From IMG/VR virus record IMGVR_UViG_3300005433_000015, positions 1 to 24,379 of that record: a DNA stretch of 24,379 nt; one strand, written 5' to 3'. Shown piece after piece: positions 1-7,849 of this stretch. Each line of letters begins with the position of its first letter. Within the stretch, counting starts at the first letter, position 1. Source of the stretch: a virus. Below the pieces are notes generated by a model that made no database searches, had not been told where the DNA came from, and worked only from the letters and a program-made list of their open reading frames with translations. The position numbers and the translations under genes are program-made.

Positions 1-722
1 GCAACGAGGTCAGTGAGCGTACTTTCTGGCAGGTCATCTGATAGAAGTTGGCTTACGAAACTCCATGATCTTGGAGTTGCGAATGATCTACTTGATCCTC
101 TAGGATCAAAATCATATAAATCTTGTTTGGCGAATGTGCAATAACCCACAACGTCTGCGTGGATGTGTTGGTTAGTTGCCCACTGCAACCAATCTTCGAA
201 GTCCACTCTCAATTCAATGTGAACAAATCTGTTTGCCAATGGAGCCGGCATTCTGTAAGTGACACCTTTGTCACTGTCCCTATTACCTGCCGCTACAATT
301 GAAACGCCTTCTGGTAGGTGATACTGACCCACTCTTCTGTTTAAAATAAGTTGATAAGCCGCCGCCTGTACTGCCGGAGCCGCCGAATTCAACTCGTCCA
401 AGAATACAATAGCATTAGACTTGGGATCAGTTGGCAGTTCTGCCGGACTTGCCCAAACCATGTTGTTCTCTTTTGAATTGTAATAAGGGATACCTTTGAT
501 GTCTGTTGGTTCCCACAAAGGAAGTCTAATATCAATAACTTCTCTTCCTTCTGCATCTGCAATCTGTTTTACGATATCGGATTTACCAATACCTGGTGCA
601 CCCCACATCATTATTGGTCTTTGTAATTGAATACAATGTGTCAGTGCGGATTTCGCCTCGTTGGGTGAAACTGTTCTGTTTTGTGAGCCTACTGCGGCTT
701 CTTTGTTTTTTGCTCTTGGCAT
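1..722 (-). CDS. MoxR-type AAA+ ATPase (C-terminus off the window)
   Basis: About 240 N-terminal residues are present and the gene runs off the left edge. Walker A GAPGIGKS is at about residues 41-48, Walker B AIVFLDE at about 104-110, and a sensor-1-like AAGNRDSD stretch at about 144-151. This matches the MoxR branch of AAA+ ATPases, which act as chaperone-like remodelling motors, usually with a VWA-domain partner. No VWA gene is visible here; a partner could lie further left. The ATG start is supported by an AGGAG ribosome-binding site about 9 nt upstream and by its own sigma70-like promoter at 757-784. The assignment to AAA+ is firm. The substrate and role in infection are unknown. Confidence 0.85.
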   Translation of the reverse strand, partial: MPRAKNKEAAVGSQNRTVSPNEAKSALTHCIQLQRPIMMWGAPGIGKSDIVKQIADAEGREVIDIRLPLWEPTDIKGIPYYNSKENNMVWASPAELPTDPKSNAIVFLDELNSAAPAVQAAAYQLILNRRVGQYHLPEGVSIVAAGNRDSDKGVTYRMPAPLANRFVHIELRVDFEDWLQWATNQHIHADVVGYCTFAKQDLYDFDPRGSSRSFATPRSWSFVSQLLSDDLPESTLTDLV

Positions 723-756
723 TTTGTACACTCCTGTTTAAAATGTTTATAATACC

Positions 757-784
757 ATTATAGCAGGATAATGTTATGCGTCAA
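757..784 (-). promoter_or_regulatory. sigma70-like promoter of the MoxR-type ATPase gene
   Basis: On the minus strand the -35 box is TTGACG (784-779) and the -10 box is TATAAT (762-757), with a 16-nt spacer. It lies in the 92-nt gap between two genes. It leaves a leader of roughly 30 nt that carries an AGGAG Shine-Dalgarno. This suggests the ATPase is transcribed independently of the upstream operon. Confidence 0.7.
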
Positions 785-814
785 CCTGGTAATTGTGGCT
801 AAAAAGTCGCTATT

Positions 815-1210
815 TTACTGGTCTTTTTGCTCGTCCATCTTGCTCATTGCCCTAGCAAGTCCGTATTTTGTGATATCTCCGGCAAAAAGCATGAGTTGTA
901 ATGCCATTTTTTCCATAGTCACTATGATCTGTTTCTTGTCAACGAAGTATGGACAGTCAACAAATTCGTCTAACCAAAGGTATGTTTGGGGTGTGAATAT
1001 GACTTTTGCAGGAAACTTGATTGTGTAGGTCTTGATGTCCAGTTTTTCTATGGCACTCAGTCCTTGCTTGGTCAAACGTAGCGATCTAGCCTGATAACTT
1101 TCACGTACATTTTGCCACCATGCGTAGTAACTGTTTTTGACTGTCTCGTCGTGTATAGGTTGTTCTAACAGTTCCATGAAGGTACGGGTGTATGCAGTCT
1201 TGCGATCCAT
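815..1210 (-). CDS. conserved-type phage protein of unknown function
   Basis: A 131-residue soluble protein with no domain I recognise. It has many charged and aromatic residues, an N-terminal helix-rich region and a C-terminal Lys/Asp/Gln tail. There is no signal peptide and no convincing membrane segment. It is the last gene before the 92-nt gap that holds the ATPase promoter. The start is an ATG a few bases after the stop of the preceding gene; no good Shine-Dalgarno is visible. Strand, packing and codon use match its neighbours. Proteins of this kind occur in the small-gene blocks of marine T4-like phages, but I can assign no function. Confidence 0.6.
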   Translation of the reverse strand: MDRKTAYTRTFMELLEQPIHDETVKNSYYAWWQNVRESYQARSLRLTKQGLSAIEKLDIKTYTIKFPAKVIFTPQTYLWLDEFVDCPYFVDKKQIIVTMEKMALQLMLFAGDITKYGLARAMSKMDEQKDQ

Positions 1211-1218
1211 ACAATTAA

Positions 1219-1506
1219 TTATCTAGAGAATTTTTCGCCGGATTTTAAAAGATAAACACCAAACTTGTCGGTGTTGTGTTGTGTGTTTAATTTCTTTGCT
1301 AAATTTTCTGCGTGGCCTGGGTTGGAAAAAGACACTTTCTTGTACTTTGGACCAGGGTAATTTGCCACCAAACTAGAGCTCTTTAAATTGATCGGTTTAC
1401 CATCATAAAAAACCGCCCATATGCCTTCTGCCGCAAGGACTTCGTCCATTTTGTACGTTTTTTTATTACTGTGTTGGAGTAACACTGTGGGTTTTGGTCT
1501 GCTCAT
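1219..1506 (-). CDS. small basic phage protein of unknown function
   Basis: A 95-residue basic protein opening with MSRPKPTVLL and containing the block YPGPKYKKVSFSNPGHA. This style of protein is recurrent in cyanophage-like myoviruses, judged from memory of the family and not from a search. There is no membrane segment and no catalytic motif. A 60-nt gap separates it from the upstream gene. That gap has AT-rich TAAATAC-type sequence but no clear Shine-Dalgarno. The function is unknown. Confidence 0.65.
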   Translation of the reverse strand: MSRPKPTVLLQHSNKKTYKMDEVLAAEGIWAVFYDGKPINLKSSSLVANYPGPKYKKVSFSNPGHAENLAKKLNTQHNTDKFGVYLLKSGEKFSR

Positions 1507-1566
1507 AATTTATAACTGTATTTACCAAAAATTGTATTTGCAGATTAAGATTAGAGACCGCTTATT

Positions 1567-2415
1567 TTACAGTTCGATATGACTATAGGTGTAATTGTTT
1601 TTTGTTATCATCTCTGACACATTTGTATCTGTCAACGGTTTGGCCAAGAGCACTCCGCCATACTCATCTTCGTGATCCCATTTTTCAAGTCCATAATTTT
1701 CTAGAAACCATGGTCTGAAAGGTTCGAAAAAATCCCAAAACTCCTGTGGCAAGTGCATGGGCTCTCTGTCCTTCAAACATATAAACCAGTTTGGAATGAA
1801 AGTGTGGTGTGGCTTCATGACTTTCTTAACCTTGTCAGAGTCTGCAGGTTCGCCATCGAAGAAATAGTTGTATGGTTTTTTACCCGACTGCGAATATAAC
1901 AGATAGATGTTGTCCTGAATCAAAGAATCACTGTAATATTTGTTGCATGGAAATTCCTCCTGCAACAGGCCTGCCTTGTCACTGTATGAAACAATATGCA
2001 TGTGAGTCCATTTGTAGTGTAATTTTTCATCCATAGCACTTTCCGTTTGGTGTATCGCCTGATGGAATTCATATAGAATATGTTTTGATTCGTTCCTTGA
2101 CATCCTATCTGCATGTTCCATGAAAAGTTCATGCAGTTTGTTTAGAGCCGATTGGTCTATTTGGTCAAACTTTATTGAATCAATGCCAGCGGCAACGCAA
2201 AATTCTTTGTATACTGTTTGTATATCTCTAGGTGCCTTTATACCTGAATCATGATCATGAGGTTTGATTTTTCTAAGATGTTTCATTGCTTTGTACCACT
2301 TGTCTGCAACCACGTTGTCCGCAAGTTCGTACATCACTTTAAGATCATTTTTGGTGTTGTTGGTCAACACTACGGTAAATGTTATATTATTTTTTGTTGT
2401 CAAAATCACCGCCAT
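1567..2415 (-). CDS. uncharacterised 282-aa phage protein
   Basis: A soluble 282-residue protein rich in His, Trp, Tyr and acidic residues. I recognise no catalytic motif. The reading frame is long, uninterrupted and on the same strand as its neighbours, so it is clearly coding. The chosen ATG overlaps the end of the preceding gene by 29 nt; a later start at the Met near residue 28 is possible. The stretch DKWYKAMKHLRKI near the N-terminus resembles the opening of large hypothetical proteins of cyanophages, but this is only an impression. No function is proposed. Confidence 0.65.
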   Translation of the reverse strand: MAVILTTKNNITFTVVLTNNTKNDLKVMYELADNVVADKWYKAMKHLRKIKPHDHDSGIKAPRDIQTVYKEFCVAAGIDSIKFDQIDQSALNKLHELFMEHADRMSRNESKHILYEFHQAIHQTESAMDEKLHYKWTHMHIVSYSDKAGLLQEEFPCNKYYSDSLIQDNIYLLYSQSGKKPYNYFFDGEPADSDKVKKVMKPHHTFIPNWFICLKDREPMHLPQEFWDFFEPFRPWFLENYGLEKWDHEDEYGGVLLAKPLTDTNVSEMITKNNYTYSHIEL

Positions 2416-2644
2416 CCATTTCGATGTTTATAGTCTGTGATTCTCTGGCAGTCTTCAGTGCTTCTATGATATCTTCTTGTATAGTGACCATTCTAGTCAT
2501 TACCTGACTCAGGCTGTCTGCTAGTTGGTCGGCCTCTTTGGCCTGAATGACTATCTGTCGCTCACCCTTTTGCCTAAGTGTCCGTATCCTACCTAATAGG
2601 TCTTCAATAGGTCTTGTTTGTATCTTGGAATTCTTTGACTGCAT
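2387..2644 (-). CDS. small helical protein of unknown function
   Basis: An 85-residue, mostly helical and probably coiled-coil protein, with alternating charged and hydrophobic residues through the middle and an acidic C-terminus. It overlaps the genes on both sides (41 nt upstream, 29 nt downstream), which implies translational coupling. An AGG about 10 nt before the ATG could serve as a weak Shine-Dalgarno. No known domain is recognised. Confidence 0.5.
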   Translation of the reverse strand: MQSKNSKIQTRPIEDLLGRIRTLRQKGERQIVIQAKEADQLADSLSQVMTRMVTIQEDIIEALKTARESQTINIEMDGGDFDNKK

Positions 2645-3119
2645 TGTTTAATACCTGTTGCATTTCTATTTTTGTTTTCATTGGTCCTTTAAATTCATAT
2701 CTTGATAGTGTAATCATTTTAGGACAATATGCTTTACGCCATCCTTTTTCAAAGCAAATTATGTAATACCCTGCACAGAATTGACTTTTGCTTTTTGGTG
2801 TTTTTGTATATACTGGCAGTTGTTTCTGCACATCAAACATAGGATTGTATGGATGTTGACTACAAGGGAAACCATGCACTTCAAAATTATCTTGTTGTAT
2901 CTCATCTTCTTTGTTTGGGGAATTTGACTCTGCAAATATATCAACTCCAAATTTTTTGACAAGGCTTTCAGCATTTGCATAGACTTGCGTCTCTTTTTCT
3001 GCTTTGTTTAGGTAAATCCAACCGTTGTTATCTTTTTTTTGTAAAGTTCCTAACTTTTGGCCGTTCTCTTCTACTATCCAGAACTTGTCTTTGACTAGGG
3101 TTTTTGCTCTTACTGTCAT
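2604..3119 (-). CDS. uncharacterised 171-aa phage protein
   Basis: A 171-residue protein. The N-terminal ~60 residues read like a small beta-rich module (FWIVEENGQKLGTLQKK). The middle is acidic and variable, and the C-terminal half holds several Cys and aromatic residues (CAGYYIICFEKGWRKAYCPK). Four Cys residues could bind metal, but the spacing fits no zinc finger I know. The ATG overlaps the stop of the RNase H gene as ATGA and has a GAGG Shine-Dalgarno about 9 nt upstream, so it is translationally coupled to that gene. The function is unknown. Confidence 0.65.
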   Translation of the reverse strand: MTVRAKTLVKDKFWIVEENGQKLGTLQKKDNNGWIYLNKAEKETQVYANAESLVKKFGVDIFAESNSPNKEDEIQQDNFEVHGFPCSQHPYNPMFDVQKQLPVYTKTPKSKSQFCAGYYIICFEKGWRKAYCPKMITLSRYEFKGPMKTKIEMQQVLNNAVKEFQDTNKTY

Positions 3120-4102
3120 GCTTCTAACCTCGCATTAAAAGGCTCAACGTACATTTGCGCCTGCTCACTAATCTTATTTAGGTCGTACTTGGCACAGAAC
3201 CTCATAAATCTGATTCCTACCTGTGCAATATTTTTTACTTCGGCTTTTGCTTGTGATATTGTTTGGTCCAATTCCTCAATAATTGCTTCTGGCTGTGCAT
3301 GAAGGTCAACTAATAGTCTATTACGTTCATAATCTTCTAGAACTCTGTGTTCTTTGCCGTCATGATCCACCCATTTACTCAACATAAGGTTGTTCCATGT
3401 GTACCCTTTTTCCTTGCGATCCGCGAATGCTTCTTGTAAACCTATCTTATTCTTTGTGCCCTTTGTACGCACACCTGGGTATGCCGAAAATATGTTATCA
3501 CTTGGGTCACCTCTCATTGCCTTTTCAAATATAATCCATTCGGTGTCTGGTGCACCCTTAGGTGCTTTTGTTTTTTTGTCTATCACTGTATTACCCTTCT
3601 TGTCAAACCAACCCTCGTGGGTCAATGTCTGTTCTGTAACACCGTTGTACTGTTTCACATTTTTATTCACAAGTTGATTTAGATCCTTGTCTGTGCTTAT
3701 AATCACATGTTTTTGATCAGGATGTTTATCTATCCAACGGGCAATTAGGTCATCTGCTTCTGCCCTTGGATTTCTTAACACTGTTACATTTGTCTTGGTC
3801 TTTATGAAGTCACAGAAGTCATCGTAGCACTCCCAGAATACTTCGTTCTCCTCTTTTTCTTTCTCAGTCATAGCATCTGCCATTTCTTTTCTGTTTCTTT
3901 TGTATGGTGCATAATGATCCTTACGCCATGATCTACCTTCAAGACAGAATATAACATGAGTGCCATCGAAGTCCTGCCATGCTTTCTTTATGGAGTTCAT
4001 CATTATGTGTATGGCCATTCCCACCTTCTCAGAAGTGTCTCCCCTGATCACGTGTCTGGCTCTAAAGAATGTGTTGGCTGTGTCTACAAGAATATGTGTC
4101 AT
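3116..4102 (-). CDS. rnh: RNase H / 5'-3' flap exonuclease (T4 Rnh type)
   Basis: This 328-residue protein is a PIN/FEN-family 5' nuclease like T4 RNase H, which removes RNA primers and flaps during lagging-strand synthesis. Visible motifs are the N-terminal metal-binding Asp (ILVDTAN, D7), an arch-type Arg/Lys block near residues 60-72, AEADDLI at about 114-120, STDKDLNQL at about 136-144, and a GDPSDNI...PGVRTKG stretch matching the helix-hairpin-helix DNA-binding region. Length is close to T4 Rnh (305 aa). Its start overlaps the upstream stop as TAATG, with a GAGGTG Shine-Dalgarno. It belongs to the replication set of the phage, although polymerase and clamp lie about 14 kb away in this window. 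Confidence 0.88.
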   Translation of the reverse strand: MTHILVDTANTFFRARHVIRGDTSEKVGMAIHIMMNSIKKAWQDFDGTHVIFCLEGRSWRKDHYAPYKRNRKEMADAMTEKEKEENEVFWECYDDFCDFIKTKTNVTVLRNPRAEADDLIARWIDKHPDQKHVIISTDKDLNQLVNKNVKQYNGVTEQTLTHEGWFDKKGNTVIDKKTKAPKGAPDTEWIIFEKAMRGDPSDNIFSAYPGVRTKGTKNKIGLQEAFADRKEKGYTWNNLMLSKWVDHDGKEHRVLEDYERNRLLVDLHAQPEAIIEELDQTISQAKAEVKNIAQVGIRFMRFCAKYDLNKISEQAQMYVEPFNARLEA

Positions 4103-4425
4103 TACGACACCTCAGTTTTGCCGTCGTCTCTCCTGTTGATCTGAACGTAACCAGATCCAGTGACGTCAATACCTTGTTCATTTCCAATAGTTCTGCAAAG
4201 TGTTTGGAACCATCTGTCCACTATCTCTTCCTCAGTTTGCCCTTGATAGCCTGATTGTTGTAACATATTCACGAACTCATCATTCCAATCTAGTTCGAAG
4301 AAACCATTTCTTGGGTTTTCAGGATTCACATTCAAGTTGAGAACTTTAACCATTGGTTCTTGACTTTTTTTAGAATCTTTTTTATTTTTCTTAATTGTAG
4401 TCTTTTTTGTTTTCTTTACCTTCAT
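4102..4425 (-). CDS. Lys-rich N-terminal phage protein of unknown function
   Basis: A 107-residue protein whose first ~25 residues are almost all Lys, Thr and Ser, followed by an acidic, folded-looking region. The basic tail may bind nucleic acid (inference). It directly precedes the RNase H gene with a TAATG overlap. A candidate promoter lies immediately upstream at 4432-4460, with a -10 box only 6 nt from the ATG. The only good Shine-Dalgarno (AGGAGG) sits about 22 nt before the ATG, unusually far. No domain is recognised. Confidence 0.6.
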   Translation of the reverse strand: MKVKKTKKTTIKKNKKDSKKSQEPMVKVLNLNVNPENPRNGFFELDWNDEFVNMLQQSGYQGQTEEEIVDRWFQTLCRTIGNEQGIDVTGSGYVQINRRDDGKTEVS

Positions 4426-4431
4426 AACATT

Positions 4432-4460
4432 ATTATACTTTATTTTTACCTCCTAGTCTA
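4432..4460 (-). promoter_or_regulatory. candidate promoter with -10 box 6 nt before the start codon
   Basis: Minus-strand TAGACT (4460-4455), 17-nt spacer, TATAAT (4437-4432), then exactly 6 nt to the ATG at 4425. If active, transcription would begin at or next to the ATG, giving a leaderless mRNA. The -35 box is only a partial match. Confidence 0.45.
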
Positions 4461-4461
4461 C

Positions 4462-5364
4462 CTATGTTCCAATAGCATTACCAAATAGATACACATGGAC
4501 TCTTGCGGCCACATTATACCCTTTCTTGAATGCCTTCTCCGCCACTTTACCAGCCGTTGCTGTCTGTTCTTCTTCCCTAGCACCTGTTGGCATCACCCAG
4601 ACTGGCCAATCTACACCAGCGTCTCTGAATTTCTTGATTGTGCTTTCCATTTCGTCCCATTCCTTGTCTGCGGATCCAACAACGAATTTTAACTGGCCTG
4701 CTTTGGATAGTTTGTAGTATTCGGCCACGTTCTCAGGCTTGATTGCTTTTTCTGTTTTCTCGCCCGACACCGTGAACAGTTTTGGACTTACACTGAAGAA
4801 CACTTCTGTGTCTATGTTTCTTACCCACTCCTTAAAAGGCTCTTTCAATATCTGTGTGCCATTTGTTTCGAATGTCATAGACCCTGGAAGATTATTTCGT
4901 TTTTCAAGTGCCCTGTATATTCCAACTACTGCGGCCTGTCCTGTAATCATCAAAGGCTCGCCACCTGTGAAACACAGATGCTGATGTTGTTTAGAAAACG
5001 GATGTAAAAATTTACCCTCTGGATTTGATTCTGTCTTTATGATGTCAACAAGTTTGTCTGCCAACACAGTGGGAGTCTCCTGTCCCATAAGACCTTTAAA
5101 TTTTTTTGCCCATGTGTAAGAACTGTCACAGCCTTTGTCCCACACAGGCAAGTCCTCAACACGTTTTACACTTGACACATCAAAATTCTCAAACGGCAGT
5201 TCATATGTGCTTGGGTCCGTTGGATCTTTTTGACCGAAGCCATTGCATTGTAAATTGCAAAGGAAGAATCTTATCCATGCGGTTGGAACGCCTGTGTAGT
5301 GTCCTTCACCCTGTATGCTGTGAAATATTTCAGAATAGTAATATTTTTTTTCTACTTTTTCCAT
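4462..5364 (-). CDS. queE: 7-carboxy-7-deazaguanine synthase (QueE), radical SAM
   Basis: QueE converts carboxytetrahydropterin to 7-carboxy-7-deazaguanine (CDG), the first 7-deazaguanine intermediate on the route to preQ0. The N-terminal FHSIQGEG (residues 14-21) is the QueE signature. The glycine-rich CFTGGEPLMI is the radical-SAM GGE motif. The protein is 300 aa, longer than the usual ~210-245. The three cluster-binding Cys appear as C36, C40 and C79 (CX3C, then about 38 residues, then CDSSYTW). The loop that is normally 2 residues in CX3CX2C is therefore greatly expanded. The start overlaps the preceding gene by 13 nt with GGAG just before the ATG. It is the last gene of the operon that starts with the cupin and includes two amidinotransferases. 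The family call is firm; the effect of the insertion is unknown. Confidence 0.87.
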   Translation of the reverse strand: MEKVEKKYYYSEIFHSIQGEGHYTGVPTAWIRFFLCNLQCNGFGQKDPTDPSTYELPFENFDVSSVKRVEDLPVWDKGCDSSYTWAKKFKGLMGQETPTVLADKLVDIIKTESNPEGKFLHPFSKQHQHLCFTGGEPLMITGQAAVVGIYRALEKRNNLPGSMTFETNGTQILKEPFKEWVRNIDTEVFFSVSPKLFTVSGEKTEKAIKPENVAEYYKLSKAGQLKFVVGSADKEWDEMESTIKKFRDAGVDWPVWVMPTGAREEEQTATAGKVAEKAFKKGYNVAARVHVYLFGNAIGT

Positions 5365-5819
5365 ATCTCCGGATGACTGTTTTTCATTGATTCAACAATC
5401 TCTTCAACTGTCCAACTGCCTTTCATACGTTTCTCTAACTCAGGATCTATTGGTTTGTTTTCTTGCACTTTTGGTTGTTCAATTTTGATATCGTCTGGAT
5501 AATCTCTGTACAGAAAATGCTGTATTGTTTCAACATCAACTAGTTGGTTGAATCCAACGTGTGACTCCTCTATATTCTTTTCATTTCTTATAACAGAAGT
5601 CATTGCATCATCTAGTTGTTGCATATTATCAAACTCCATCATTATGTGAAACTCTGGAAGATTCATTGATCTGAATCCTAGTTTTGCTCTTGTAAGTCTA
5701 TAGGAATTCATTCTTTTCATTTCAACCATCTGGTCGAGAAATTTACGCATCTTTGTTGTAAACTCCATTGCGTTTACATCTGCATTATGATCTGCGAATA
5801 TGTGATAAATGTCAGCCAA
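5352..5819 (-). CDS. DUF6614-like protein (ferredoxin-fold type), TTG start
   Basis: A 155-residue protein. The first ~110 residues resemble, from memory, the DUF6614 family: HIFADHNADV..., a YRLTRAKLGF block, EFHIMMEFDN, and an FLYRDYPDD ending. These are probably dimeric alpha-beta barrels of unknown activity. The C-terminal ~45 residues are a charged extension. The start codon is TTG, supported by GGAGGA 5 nt upstream. That Shine-Dalgarno lies inside the end of the upstream amidinotransferase gene, and the two genes overlap by 8 nt. Its position between the amidinotransferases and QueE suggests a role in the same process, but no reaction can be assigned. Confidence 0.6.
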   Translation of the reverse strand: MADIYHIFADHNADVNAMEFTTKMRKFLDQMVEMKRMNSYRLTRAKLGFRSMNLPEFHIMMEFDNMQQLDDAMTSVIRNEKNIEESHVGFNQLVDVETIQHFLYRDYPDDIKIEQPKVQENKPIDPELEKRMKGSWTVEEIVESMKNSHPEIWKK

Positions 5820-6840
5820 AATAATCCTCCATTGTCCCTTCTCTATATAGGTCTTGTGTTATGCAATGTATTCCACCATCCCAAAAAAACCTATGCCTAA
5901 AGTTGAATATTATTGGTTCAACCTTGTGTTTCTTAAAAAATTCAAATATTTCTTTATTATAATTGTTGCATATAATTGTGTTTTCGTCAAGTTGCAACAT
6001 ATTGACATCAAACACAGTTTCTTCTACGTAACCTACCCAATCGTTCAGCCATGTGTTTACAAATTCTATCAATTGATCGTTATGTTCTTCTCCCTTTAAC
6101 CACCATCTGCCACCTACTTTTTTTCTTATTTTTCCAAAATCACTTACACTGTTCCAAGATTGATCTGGTATGTACAACACGTCCCATCCTGGAAATGTTT
6201 CTTTGTAGTTTTGTATATCGTGCAATGACACAATGCACCCTGGTTTTACTATGCACATCACAGCATCTGAATGATAACCTCTATACGTGTGATGAACGCG
6301 GAAGCCTTGTTGTTGTAAATCGTCAAGTATCTCCTTGTACATCTTTGGATAGCCATCGACTAACCCGTTGCTTTTGTCTCCCTCGTGATGATCCCAAAAT
6401 ATGTCTTTGCCCACTCTCATTATGTTAGCACTTGATACTGCACTATCGATCTGTTTTAAATATAAGTTTTTCTTATCTATACGTTTGATAATATCTGTAT
6501 AACCTTTCCTACCATCTGCAGTACAAGAATAAAATTTTTCACCTAACACAGCAAAACTATCTCTAGGCATCATAGGAGGTCTATAGATGTTCTGCAATGA
6601 TTGTATTTTTTCCATGTTTAATTCTGGTCTATAAGTTTGCACACCTGCATCTTGCAATAATTTAACAAGCATCTGATAGTCTTCCTCAGTTTCTTCTGCA
6701 ATACGTTTCAAAGGATCCATTATTTTTTTGTTCTTGTATATAGGTAAGTCATGAAACCAGTCTGCTTGAAATCCTGACCCAATTATACAATGTTTCAATG
6801 GGTGAAAGTTTGCATAGGATTTGATAGGTATCTTATCCAA
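5812..6840 (-). CDS. AGAT-like amidinotransferase, copy 1, TTG start
   Basis: A 342-residue member of the guanidino-group modifying (pentein) superfamily, closest in pattern to arginine:glycine amidinotransferase, which moves an amidino group from arginine to an amine. Visible are an N-terminal PLKHCIIGSGF strand, YRPPMMPRD (the family's RPP..PRD block), MRVGKDIF, a catalytic-His block HSDAV...VKPGC, and the catalytic Cys in DGGIHCITQDLYREG at C326. Compared with AGAT as I remember it, the catalytic Asp position just before MRVGKDIF seems to be Ser. The start is TTG with GGAGGA 5 nt upstream, inside the upstream paralogue. It is clearly homologous to the adjacent gene along its whole length, so it is a tandem duplicate. 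The acceptor substrate is unknown. It could modify a 7-deazaguanine, given QueE downstream, or act on a free amine. Confidence 0.8.
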   Translation of the reverse strand: MDKIPIKSYANFHPLKHCIIGSGFQADWFHDLPIYKNKKIMDPLKRIAEETEEDYQMLVKLLQDAGVQTYRPELNMEKIQSLQNIYRPPMMPRDSFAVLGEKFYSCTADGRKGYTDIIKRIDKKNLYLKQIDSAVSSANIMRVGKDIFWDHHEGDKSNGLVDGYPKMYKEILDDLQQQGFRVHHTYRGYHSDAVMCIVKPGCIVSLHDIQNYKETFPGWDVLYIPDQSWNSVSDFGKIRKKVGGRWWLKGEEHNDQLIEFVNTWLNDWVGYVEETVFDVNMLQLDENTIICNNYNKEIFEFFKKHKVEPIIFNFRHRFFWDGGIHCITQDLYREGTMEDYFG

Positions 6841-7849
6841 AATAGTCCTCCATGGTTCCTTCTCTATATAAATCCTGTGTTATACAATGTATTCCACCGT
6901 CCCAAAAGAATCTATGTCTTGGGTTGAATATGATTGGATCAACTTTATGTTTTTTAAAATAATCAAATACATCTTTATTATAATTGTTACATATGATTGT
7001 ATTTTCGTCAAGTGACAGCATGTTGACATCAAACACAGTTTCTTCCACAAAACCTACCCAATCATTTAACCAGGTGTTAACGAAGTGAATTAATTCATCG
7101 TTATGTTCTTCTCCTTTTAACCACCAACGTCCTCCGACCTTATCTTTCATCTGCATGAATGAACTTAATTTGTCCCAGGACTTATCTGCGACATACTGAA
7201 CGTCCCAATTCGGAAATTCTTTTTTATAATCCTGCACATCGTACATAGATACTATACATCCTGGCTTAACAACACAAAATTCAGCATCTGTATGATGTCC
7301 TCTGTGAGAAAGGTGAACCCTGAATCCTTCTTCAGTCCAGAGTGTCTTGTACTTTTCTATCAAATCCTTGTCCATCTTATTTGATATATCCCACCATATA
7401 TCCTTTCCAACTCTACAAATGTGTGCAGTAGATATTGGTTCTAACCCTGCCTTTTCTATTATAAGATTTTTCCTGTCTATCTGTTTCAACACATCTGCAT
7501 ATCCTTCTGATATCCCACCAACTGCATAAAGTTTTTCTCCAAGAACTGCAAAGTGATCTCTTGGTGCCATTGGAGGTCTATAAATGTTTTGTAGAGATCC
7601 ATACTTTTCCATATTCAACCTGGCACGGTAAGTTTTGATATTGGCTTCTTTCAATATTTTTTCAAGTGTCTCAAAATCTTCCTCGGTTTCTTCTGCAATA
7701 CGCCTTAGGGGGTCCATAATTTTATTATTTTTATAGATGGGAAGGTTTCTGAACCATTCTGCTTTGAATCCAGATCCGATCAAACAATGTTTCAATGGAT
7801 GAAAAGTTGCGTAGCCTTTTATGGGAATTTTATTTTCTTGTTTTGTCAT
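6833..7849 (-). CDS. AGAT-like amidinotransferase, copy 2
   Basis: A 338-residue paralogue of the gene just downstream, aligning from PIKGYATFHPLKHC to the identical C-terminal CITQDLYREGTMEDYFG. It shows the same RPP..PRD block, CRVGKDIW, HTDAE...VKPGC catalytic-His region and C322 as candidate nucleophile. The remembered catalytic Asp position of AGAT again appears as Ser. It overlaps the cupin gene by 20 nt and the next copy by 8 nt. The two copies differ throughout the middle third, so the duplication is old enough for specialisation, perhaps into different substrates or a heteromer (inference). It sits second in the operon started by the promoter at 8241-8269. Confidence 0.8.
   Translation of the reverse strand: MTKQENKIPIKGYATFHPLKHCLIGSGFKAEWFRNLPIYKNNKIMDPLRRIAEETEEDFETLEKILKEANIKTYRARLNMEKYGSLQNIYRPPMAPRDHFAVLGEKLYAVGGISEGYADVLKQIDRKNLIIEKAGLEPISTAHICRVGKDIWWDISNKMDKDLIEKYKTLWTEEGFRVHLSHRGHHTDAEFCVVKPGCIVSMYDVQDYKKEFPNWDVQYVADKSWDKLSSFMQMKDKVGGRWWLKGEEHNDELIHFVNTWLNDWVGFVEETVFDVNMLSLDENTIICNNYNKDVFDYFKKHKVDPIIFNPRHRFFWDGGIHCITQDLYREGTMEDYFG

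Noticed and set aside
815-850. AAAAAG...CTTTTT inverted repeat near the end of the gene at 815 as a terminator
   Set aside because: The stem is nearly all A:T with mismatches and no GC core; not convincing.
1509-1514. TATAAA just before the gene at 1506 as a promoter
   Set aside because: It is only 2 nt from the ATG and has no -35 box; too weak to list.
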